A stretch of DNA of 31,254 nt from a virus, in IMG/VR virus record IMGVR_UViG_3300028388_003043, positions 1-31,254 of that record, one strand, 5' to 3'. Position numbers and translations under genes: made by a program. Positions 21,770-28,346 of the stretch are shown here, in pieces. The first letter of the stretch is position 1. Each line of letters starts with the position of its first letter. The notes under the pieces were generated by a model. The model worked only from the letters and a program-made list of their open reading frames with translations, was not told the DNA's origin and made no database searches.

Positions 21770-22347
21770 ATTATCAGGAGTTGAAAGCATTATTTGAGGA
21801 GTTAGGTCATGTCTTTTTTGACAAAGGAGCTTATAACCTCAATTTATACGGCATTCGGAATGGTTACGGATCAGTGAATGAGTTTAATGATGTGCTTGGA
21901 GTAGCCTACCGAGATGAGCAAGGCAATGAGATTGTACTCGAGCATAAAGGCACAACCGACCCGGGCAGCTGGTGGCTAAGGAATAGAATGGGGAATCCTA
22001 ACGGGACTTTCATTTTAGCTCCTGGGCAATACAGAGATTGCTGGTCGATTGGCAAGCACAAAGGCTATGAGGCATTAGTGCAAGTCGGCTCGCCTTTCAA
22101 AGGCTGGAGAGACAATGACCAGGACGGACAATTAGACCCTGAAGGGAAATTGTACCGAGATGTAACAGGACTGAATATGCATACTACTTCTTGGCTGAAG
22201 CAAGTCGATAAAGTAGGCGCATACTCGGCAGGCTGTCAGGTAAGGCAGTATACTGAAGCGCACGAACACATTATGAAGCTGTGCAGGAAATCGGCTGATT
22301 TCTACGGAAACAGCTTCTCTTATACTTTAATAGAAAAAAGATGTTGA
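21766..22347 (+). CDS. Putative endolysin with L,D-transpeptidase-like active site
   Basis: Protein of 193 residues. No lysozyme or amidase motif is seen. The centre has GLNMHTTSWLKQVDKVGAYSAGCQVRQ, where H139 and the S-A-G-C157 group fit the His and Ser-x-Gly-Cys of YkuD-type L,D-transpeptidases. A calcium-type DNDQDGQLD loop (117-125) precedes it. There is no signal peptide, so export would need the holin next door. Between holin and spanin candidates, a role in peptidoglycan breakdown is the best inference. It overlaps the spanin gene by 7 nt. Confidence 0.65.
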   Translation: MNYQELKALFEELGHVFFDKGAYNLNLYGIRNGYGSVNEFNDVLGVAYRDEQGNEIVLEHKGTTDPGSWWLRNRMGNPNGTFILAPGQYRDCWSIGKHKGYEALVQVGSPFKGWRDNDQDGQLDPEGKLYRDVTGLNMHTTSWLKQVDKVGAYSAGCQVRQYTEAHEHIMKLCRKSADFYGNSFSYTLIEKRC

Positions 22348-22865
22348 GGCATACTTGTTTAATATACGTGGCAGCGGTCTTAGCAGCCTGCAATCTGGCA
22401 GGCTGCAAATCGACAAAGCAAACGAGCAGTAAGCAGATTGAACGAGAAAGTGTCATTGATTCGGCTTTGCGTATCAATACCAACGAGGTACTAACTACCG
22501 ACTATTTCGATGATGAAATAAGCGGATTTGTACCGATGGATTTCACTCGGCTTCAGGACTTGGATTCGGTAGTGATTCCTGTCAAGAGCAAGGGGGTTGA
22601 AATGGAAATGGTAGTGAAGCCTTCAGGTATAAGTTACCACACTAAAGTCAAGCCAGTGGCTCGCTCCAAATTGCAGAAGCAAGAGGAGCGCACTCAGACT
22701 TCACAAACAAAAGTGAAGGAAGAGATCAAGGAAAAAGAGAAGGTTAAGACGAAGCCTTCAGGTTTCAGGTTCCCCTGGTGGATGTGGGTAGCCTTAATTA
22801 TAGCAGCCATCATTTTGGTACTGCGACTTTTAAAAGTAATTCAAAACCCTTTAAAACTATTTTAA
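22341..22865 (+). CDS. Putative unimolecular spanin (lipoprotein + C-terminal TM)
   Basis: Protein of 174 residues. The N-terminus is a lipoprotein signal with two lipobox-like sites (LAAC17 and LAGC22). A charged periplasmic stretch follows, with a coiled-coil-like Lys/Glu run (KLQKQEERTQTSQTKVKEE). The C-terminus has one strong TM helix (about 146-165, WWMWVALIIAAIILVLRLL). An outer-membrane lipid anchor plus a C-terminal inner-membrane helix is the u-spanin layout (phage T1 gp11). It is the last gene of the lysis cassette. The identification rests on topology alone. Confidence 0.7.
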   Translation: MLRHTCLIYVAAVLAACNLAGCKSTKQTSSKQIERESVIDSALRINTNEVLTTDYFDDEISGFVPMDFTRLQDLDSVVIPVKSKGVEMEMVVKPSGISYHTKVKPVARSKLQKQEERTQTSQTKVKEEIKEKEKVKTKPSGFRFPWWMWVALIIAAIILVLRLLKVIQNPLKLF

Positions 22866-22867
22866 AA

Positions 22868-23452
22868 ATGGGAAATACGAGAGAAGATAAAAAGAGAATC
22901 ATGTTTGCTACACATCGAAATACTGATGTGTTCTATGTGACCTCTAATGATAAATTTTTCTACACCGAGCAAGATGCGGAGTCAGCGGCTCAGCTACTTG
23001 AAGATAAGAAGGTAGATAAATTAGAAAGAGATTCGGTGCCAGCCAATGAAGAGCTGGAGAAAGAGATTGAGGCAAAGAAAGCAGCTGAAAAATCAACTGC
23101 TGAAAATGCTGATGCGCCAAACAACCCTGATGGAAGCCAAGGCGAGGAAGGCGATGATTCATCAAAAGATGATGATCCTTCCAACCCTGAAAAGACTGAA
23201 GGAGCGGACACTGATCAGAAAGATGAGCAGGATGCAGATCAGAGCAATGATCAAAGTGATGATCAGTCAGGAAATGACAAGGATGATCAAGCGGATCAGT
23301 CCGATGTTAAAAGTTTGGACTCATTGAAAGATGAGTATAAAGAACTCACAGGCAAGCCTGCTCATCACACTTGGGATGCGGCAAGGATTGAGGAAAAGAT
23401 AGCAGAGGCGAAAGCTGAAGCATCTGAAGATAAAGGAACTACTAACCAATAA
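22868..23452 (+). CDS. Acidic-linker structural protein, Mu gp35-like
   Basis: Protein of 194 residues from ATG 22868; an upstream in-frame start would lie inside the spanin gene. The N-terminal 60 residues are a small folded part (MFATHRNTDVFYVTSNDKFFYTEQDAE in pieces). The middle (about 75-145) is a low-complexity Asp/Ser/Gln/Glu linker rich in DDQ and DQS. The C-terminus (LKDEYKELTGKPAHHTWDAARIEEKI) matches a short HeH/SAP-like domain found in Mu gp35-type proteins near the capsid gene. In Mu gp35 also follows the capsid gene T. Confidence 0.65.
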   Translation: MGNTREDKKRIMFATHRNTDVFYVTSNDKFFYTEQDAESAAQLLEDKKVDKLERDSVPANEELEKEIEAKKAAEKSTAENADAPNNPDGSQGEEGDDSSKDDDPSNPEKTEGADTDQKDEQDADQSNDQSDDQSGNDKDDQADQSDVKSLDSLKDEYKELTGKPAHHTWDAARIEEKIAEAKAEASEDKGTTNQ

Positions 23453-23462
23453 TTGTTGAATC

Positions 23463-23969
23463 ATGTCAAAAGTAAGTTATGGCCTACAATCGGTCGAAGT
23501 ATCACCAATAGATGAAGTAACAGGATTAGCAACCGCTTGGGAAGATGCTGGGTTGATTTACAGAGATTCCATTACGCTGGATTCAGCCGATGGAGAAAAG
23601 ACGGAGCATTTTGCTGAGTTGGAGCAAGACCCTGTGGAAGTAATACAGGAGAAAGGTTCAAAAACCTTAAATCTTCAATTAATGGACACTTCACCAGCGA
23701 ATCTATTGAAGTATTTGGGTGGAACCATTACGGGCGTTGACCCTAATGAAGAGTGGAATGAGCCAAACGATATCGTGGCTATTGAATTTGCCTGGAGATT
23801 AACCTTTAAAAATGGGCAGAAAATGACCATTTACAGAGGAAAAACCAATGGTAAATATACAGGGGATTTCAATAGAAATGGCATTCAGTTGCTTTCGCTT
23901 ATGATCTCACCACTAAAACCGAAGGTTGATGGTGTTCCTGTTATGGCAATTGGAAATCCAGCAGCATAA
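23463..23969 (+). CDS. Major tail tube protein
   Basis: Beta-rich protein of 168 residues immediately upstream of the chaperone pair and tape measure gene, the conserved position of the tail tube. Seen: a VEVSPIDEVTGLATAWEDAG start, ITLDSADGEKTEHFAELEQDPVEVI, FAWRLTFKNGQKMTIYRGKTNG and a final strand LLSLMISPLKP. No sheath gene is present, so the tail is long and non-contractile. This differs from Mu and resembles B3/D3112-type transposable siphophages. Confidence 0.75.
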   Translation: MSKVSYGLQSVEVSPIDEVTGLATAWEDAGLIYRDSITLDSADGEKTEHFAELEQDPVEVIQEKGSKTLNLQLMDTSPANLLKYLGGTITGVDPNEEWNEPNDIVAIEFAWRLTFKNGQKMTIYRGKTNGKYTGDFNRNGIQLLSLMISPLKPKVDGVPVMAIGNPAA

Positions 23970-23970
23970 C

Positions 23971-24456
23971 ATGAAGGAGAATCCTAACATAGAGCGCTTA
24001 GCCGCTGACCAAATCTTAGATAGAGGCGCACGTATAAAGATGCGAGCGCCTCTTCTTTTACGGCTCATCGGCATTAAGGAAGTGAGTCTAACAGTAAGAG
24101 CTCCTTACGAAGGCACATTGCACCGAGTGGCCAGTTACTATTTGAGTACAGGCTTATCATCAGAGAAATTAGAAGATTTAACTCATGAGCAAGCATTAGC
24201 AATAATGGTCGCACATGGAAAAGCATTAAGAAGAGCTGTGGCTTGTGCCTGGCTTAATGGCTATTGGATGGGTAAGCTCTTCACAAAGCCACTAGCGCAT
24301 TATATGAAATGGCATTGCAAGCCAGTAGAGATCACAACAATTGCAATGCTTATTCTCATATATGGAGGAGCTGCGGATTTTATGAGTACTACCAGATCGG
24401 TGCGTATGATGAAGATTACGACACCGAAGATGGGTCAGGAGAATCAGGGGAGTTAA
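23971..24456 (+). CDS. Tail assembly chaperone G
   Basis: Protein of 161 residues from ATG 23971, 1 nt after the tube gene stop; an earlier ATG at 23926 overlaps the tube gene. Helical, with APLLLRLIGIKEVSLTV, HEQALAIMVAHGKALRRAV and an end ITTIAMLILIYGGAADFM...TRSVRMMKITTPKM. Position between tube and tape measure and an overlapping ORF in the -1 frame mark it as the G part of a G/GT chaperone pair. Confidence 0.75.
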   Translation: MKENPNIERLAADQILDRGARIKMRAPLLLRLIGIKEVSLTVRAPYEGTLHRVASYYLSTGLSSEKLEDLTHEQALAIMVAHGKALRRAVACAWLNGYWMGKLFTKPLAHYMKWHCKPVEITTIAMLILIYGGAADFMSTTRSVRMMKITTPKMGQENQGS

Positions 24457-24656
24457 TTCAAACAGGTTTACATAGCCCCTGGGGAATGCTCTACCAGTTT
24501 GCGAAGGAAACAGGCTGGAGTTATCACGATTTACTTTGGAAAGTAAGTCGCCCAAATTTACTGCTCATGATGGCGGATAGACCGAATTTCAAGAGCACCA
24601 AAAACATGGTTAAGAAAGGAGATCCCTCCGACCTTGCCGCTAAGCTAATGAGTTAA
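24309..24656 (+). CDS. Tail assembly chaperone T extension (frameshift product)
   Basis: This frame (-1 relative to gene G) is open from 24276 to 24656 and is most probably joined to G by a -1 ribosomal frameshift, giving G-T. Its unique part (GLHSPWGMLYQFAKETGWSYHDLLWKVSRPNLLLMMADRP in pieces) resembles the T domains that bind the tape measure. The ATG at 24309 lies deep within G and has no obvious start signals. If the slip is at 24447-24450, the product is 23971-24450 joined to 24450-24656. Confidence 0.65.
   Translation: MALQASRDHNNCNAYSHIWRSCGFYEYYQIGAYDEDYDTEDGSGESGELIQTGLHSPWGMLYQFAKETGWSYHDLLWKVSRPNLLLMMADRPNFKSTKNMVKKGDPSDLAAKLMS
24447..24456 (+). promoter_or_regulatory. Candidate -1 frameshift site before the G stop
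   Basis: CAG GGG AGT TAA ends gene G; the GGGG at 24447-24450 lets the GGG tRNA re-pair one base back, after which GAG TTA ATT continues in the T frame. No canonical XXXYYYZ heptamer was found in the overlap, so the precise site is uncertain. Confidence 0.4.
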
Positions 24657-24660
24657 TTAT

Positions 24661-27600
24661 ATGGAGCCGATTAATGTAGATTTTATTATCAATAATGAGC
24701 AGGTGAAAGCCGATTCACAGAAAGTGAAACAGGATATTACTGGAGTGGATCAGACTGCCGAAAAATCTGCAAAACGTGTAAGTCAAACTGTAAAGCGTGT
24801 GTATGATAACAACGTGAAAGAGGTTGATGAATACACTAAGGCAGTGGCTAGGAGTTCTAAAACTACTGCGGCTATGGGCAACACAGCCGCAGCCACTAAG
24901 CCTAAATTTAACGGCCTACAGAACTCTATTAACCAGTTAAGCCGTGAAGCTCCAGCATTTGCGGTTTCGGCTCAAACGGGTTTCTTAGCCTTGTCTAACA
25001 ATATTCCAATCCTTGCTGATGAAATACAAAGGCTTAAGGTGGAAAATCAGCAGCTTGTTGCTTCAGGTCAAAAGGGAGTACCGATATGGAAACAAATCAC
25101 TAAGTCTTTATTTAGTTTTGGTACAGCTCTTTCTTTAGGGGTAACCTTAATTACTATTTATGGTCGGGAAATTGGAGAGTTTATTGGTCGATTATTTAAA
25201 GGAAAAGGTACTATTGATTCCCTAAAGGAAAGCCAAGAAGCCTTAAACAAAGCCTTTGAAAGTACCGATTATCAGAATGCTATCAAGGATGTACTTTCTC
25301 TTGAGACTAATATAGACCTTGCTAAAAGAGGGATGATTGATGCTAAGGATGTGGTGGAGCAGTACAATGAAAGCCTAGGAAAAGCCACTGGATCAGTCGA
25401 AGACCTGAAGGGAGTAGAGGAGCTAATGATTGCCAACTCTGACAAGTACATTCAAATGATGCTGTATAAGTCAGCGGCTAATATTGCCCTAGATGAAGCG
25501 GCAAAAGAAGCTTATAAAAGTGAGCTTCGTAAAATGGAACTTCAGGAGGAAATAGCAGAGCAAGAGGCGGCATTTGCTAAAGTGGCATCTAGTGCGACCT
25601 CCAGTGATGCGATTATCAATGCACAGCGAGAGAGAGCTAAGAACTTAAGAAAGGCCTACAGTGAATATAATAAAGAAGTTGAACGAGCAGTAGAAGACCG
25701 AAATCAGATATTTAAAAAGCTTCAGGAACGAGCTGCTTCTTTTGGTTTGAATATGTTCCTGGACGATGATGATAAAGCAGGGACAAAAGACAAAGGCGAT
25801 AATGGCTTAAAGGCTCGACAAAGGTTACTCGATAGAATTGCAGCCCTGGACAAAGAGTATGCTCGTAAGCGAATGGATGATGATGAGGCTGAGGTGCAGG
25901 CTTTGCGTGATAAGTTTGCTAAGATTAGAACACTAATTGAGCGATTCAATAAAGCCAATCCTACCATAGCAATCAATATTGATCAGCTGGATGCCATAGG
26001 CGCACAGGCTGAGGCTGATTTGATAGGTAGGCAAGAGCAAGAGGCCTTAGAGAAAATCAGGAAAGAGGCTGAGGCATCTCGTGAAGAATACGAAAAGCAA
26101 TGGGCTAAGCAGCTAGAGGACTTGAAGAGCTATGAAATGAATCGTAATGATATGATAGAAGAGTATCAGAAATTACGTAATAAATTAGTAACTCAGGGCT
26201 ATGATGAAAGAGCAAAAGAACTTGACAGGCAACATCAAGCAGAGCTTGGCGCATTAGATGATGCTCAGTTAAAAAAGCTCCAGTCTTACAAGGATTTATT
26301 TGATGGTATAAATGGGCTAAGCATAAAGGCTGGTAAAGAAATTATTGCAAATGCAAAAGCACTAATTGAAAGCCAGCGCATGAGTGCTGAAGCTAAAGCA
26401 GAAATATTAAAGAAGATTGCTGAAGCTGAAGCCATTATACAAACCACTCAGCTGGATAATATCTATAAAATATCAGAGGCTTTTTTTGAGTTAGGTGCAT
26501 CACTTGAAAACCTTGGCGAGTCGGTCGATTCAGCAGGATTAACACAAGCAGGCGGTGCGCTTTCCGGGCTTGCTTCCAATATGCGGAATATACTGACCGC
26601 CTTTGATGATCAGGCAGGCACAACCGATAAGATCGCAGCTGGGATCAGTTCAATATCTTCTTTAATTACAATGCTCGCTAATGCTTCTCGAGAGCGAAAA
26701 GAAGCCGAGAGAGATTATTATTTGAGTGTAATTGGTTTTCAAAATGATTATAACCTAGCCCTTCAGGATCAGATCAGACTGCAAGGCATGTTGAATGATA
26801 GTGCTTTCTTAACCGACTATGAAGGTAGGATCACTAGTGGAGTAGAGGCTTTGAGAAATGCTAATTCAGAATACCAAAAAGCATTTGCTGACTTAGCTGA
26901 TGCTCAGGTTAAGATTGGGCAGAACGATAAAATTGATTGGGGGAATGTTGGAGCTGGAGCCAGTGCTGGAGCTGGAGCTGGAGCGGCAATTGGTTCAATA
27001 ATTCCTGGACTCGGTACGGCAATCGGAGCTGGTATTGGTGCACTAGTAGGTGGTGCAGTTGGATTGTTTGGCGGCAAAGAGACGGTGGATGAGTTTGGTA
27101 GTTTATTGGCAGAATATCCTGAAATCATAAGTACTTCAGCTGATGGCTTGCAAAGTATCAATCGAGAGTTAGCGCAAAGCTTAATCGCTAATGGAATGGT
27201 GAATGAGGAAACGCAAGCAATACTTGAAAATATTATGGCTTGGGAGGATGCTATTCAAGAAGCTCGAGATCAGATCAGGGAAGTAATATCCGAATTGGCA
27301 GGTGGTTTAGGGGACGACCTTAGAAATTCCTTGGTAGAGGCTTTCAAAGCTGGAGAGGATGCAGCGGTGGCAATGGGTGAAAGTATTGAGAAGGTACTTG
27401 AGAATGTATTATCACAATTGATATTCAATCAAATCTTTAGTTCGGCTTTTGAAGACCTCGAGGCACGTATGGCGGATAGCTTTGATATTGGAGGTGATCA
27501 GGATTGGTTGGATGATTTTGCAGCTTTCTTTAACCAAGCCAGCGGACTGACGGATGACTTCAATCAGGCTTTAACCGATGCGCAAAAAGAGGCTGCTGAT

Positions 27601-27933
27601 TTTGGCTTTGATATTTTTAACCAAGACAGCGAAGGAGCTGAAGGCTTAAAAGGTGCTATCCGCAGGGAAATGACCGAAGAAACGGCCAGCGAATTAACAG
27701 GTCTCTATAGGGCTACATTCGATGTGCAAAAAAGGCACTTGAGGTTAAGTGAAGATTTGTACCGAGTGAATGCGAGTAATATGCGCTTCACCATGAACAT
27801 CATGCAGACGAATGCGCTCATTGAAAGGCATACAGCTAATACAGTGCTAGAGCTTCAGGCGGCAGTCGGCTTTTTAAAGAAAATTAAGGACAATACTAAA
27901 GACCAATCTGGGAGGGATATAGGAGTATCATGA
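24661..27933 (+). CDS. Tail tape measure protein
   Basis: Protein of 1090 residues, the longest gene in the window, starting 4 nt after the T frame. The N-terminus (MEPINVDFIINNEQVKADSQ) and LSREAPAFAVSAQTGFLALS...IPILADEIQRL are typical of Bacteroidota phage tape measures. Long coiled coils fill residues about 185-625. A Gly/Ala-rich hydrophobic stretch (about 760-805, GAGASAGAGAGAAIG onward) may insert in the host membrane at DNA entry. The length would set a tail of the order of 150 nm (inference from about 0.15 nm per residue). It overlaps the next gene by 4 nt. Confidence 0.92.
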   Translation: MEPINVDFIINNEQVKADSQKVKQDITGVDQTAEKSAKRVSQTVKRVYDNNVKEVDEYTKAVARSSKTTAAMGNTAAATKPKFNGLQNSINQLSREAPAFAVSAQTGFLALSNNIPILADEIQRLKVENQQLVASGQKGVPIWKQITKSLFSFGTALSLGVTLITIYGREIGEFIGRLFKGKGTIDSLKESQEALNKAFESTDYQNAIKDVLSLETNIDLAKRGMIDAKDVVEQYNESLGKATGSVEDLKGVEELMIANSDKYIQMMLYKSAANIALDEAAKEAYKSELRKMELQEEIAEQEAAFAKVASSATSSDAIINAQRERAKNLRKAYSEYNKEVERAVEDRNQIFKKLQERAASFGLNMFLDDDDKAGTKDKGDNGLKARQRLLDRIAALDKEYARKRMDDDEAEVQALRDKFAKIRTLIERFNKANPTIAINIDQLDAIGAQAEADLIGRQEQEALEKIRKEAEASREEYEKQWAKQLEDLKSYEMNRNDMIEEYQKLRNKLVTQGYDERAKELDRQHQAELGALDDAQLKKLQSYKDLFDGINGLSIKAGKEIIANAKALIESQRMSAEAKAEILKKIAEAEAIIQTTQLDNIYKISEAFFELGASLENLGESVDSAGLTQAGGALSGLASNMRNILTAFDDQAGTTDKIAAGISSISSLITMLANASRERKEAERDYYLSVIGFQNDYNLALQDQIRLQGMLNDSAFLTDYEGRITSGVEALRNANSEYQKAFADLADAQVKIGQNDKIDWGNVGAGASAGAGAGAAIGSIIPGLGTAIGAGIGALVGGAVGLFGGKETVDEFGSLLAEYPEIISTSADGLQSINRELAQSLIANGMVNEETQAILENIMAWEDAIQEARDQIREVISELAGGLGDDLRNSLVEAFKAGEDAAVAMGESIEKVLENVLSQLIFNQIFSSAFEDLEARMADSFDIGGDQDWLDDFAAFFNQASGLTDDFNQALTDAQKEAADFGFDIFNQDSEGAEGLKGAIRREMTEETASELTGLYRATFDVQKRHLRLSEDLYRVNASNMRFTMNIMQTNALIERHTANTVLELQAAVGFLKKIKDNTKDQSGRDIGVS

Positions 27934-28346
27934 ATCAATATTCAATCAACGGATCAGATGCATTCACTACTTACGGCATAGTGTTCAAAGAAGGTACTTT
28001 GGAGCAATTAATGACTTTGCCAGAGCGAAAGCCTGGCGTTGAAAATAACTGGCCTGATGAAGATGGAACGGAGCGAGACTTGGAGGTGATCAAATACCAA
28101 AGCCGAGAAGTGGCGGTTAATTGCGTGATGATAGGCAACTCAAAAGCTGATTTTAAAAGCAAATACGAAGCTTTTAAAGCCTTCTTAAAAGATGCTGGCT
28201 ATTTCTTTCTATTGAATCAAGAGTTTCAGATTCAATGGAAATTACTATATGATGGCATGGAGGATTATGTGCAGGATGATTTGCAAACTGCCAGCTTCAC
28301 ACTTAACCTAATTGATGATTTTCCACTTGAAGAATTTCCAATATGA
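27930..28346 (+). CDS. Distal tail (Dit-like) protein
   Basis: Protein of 138 residues between the tape measure and the tail hub gene. SINGSDAFTTYGIVFKEGTLEQLMTLPERKPG is a beta-type N-terminus like Dit proteins, and FTLNLIDDFPLEEFPI is the end strand. A distal tail ring role is inferred mainly from position and length; no signature was verified. It overlaps its neighbours by 4 nt each. Confidence 0.6.
   Translation: MNQYSINGSDAFTTYGIVFKEGTLEQLMTLPERKPGVENNWPDEDGTERDLEVIKYQSREVAVNCVMIGNSKADFKSKYEAFKAFLKDAGYFFLLNQEFQIQWKLLYDGMEDYVQDDLQTASFTLNLIDDFPLEEFPI

Noticed and set aside
22868-23452. Low-complexity acidic region as a calcium-binding repeat protein
   Set aside because: The Asp/Ser/Gln run has no regular repeat unit and fits a flexible linker.
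26904-27161. Pro/Ala-rich leftward frame in the tape measure gene
   Set aside because: It is the antisense of the Gly/Ala-rich hydrophobic stretch.
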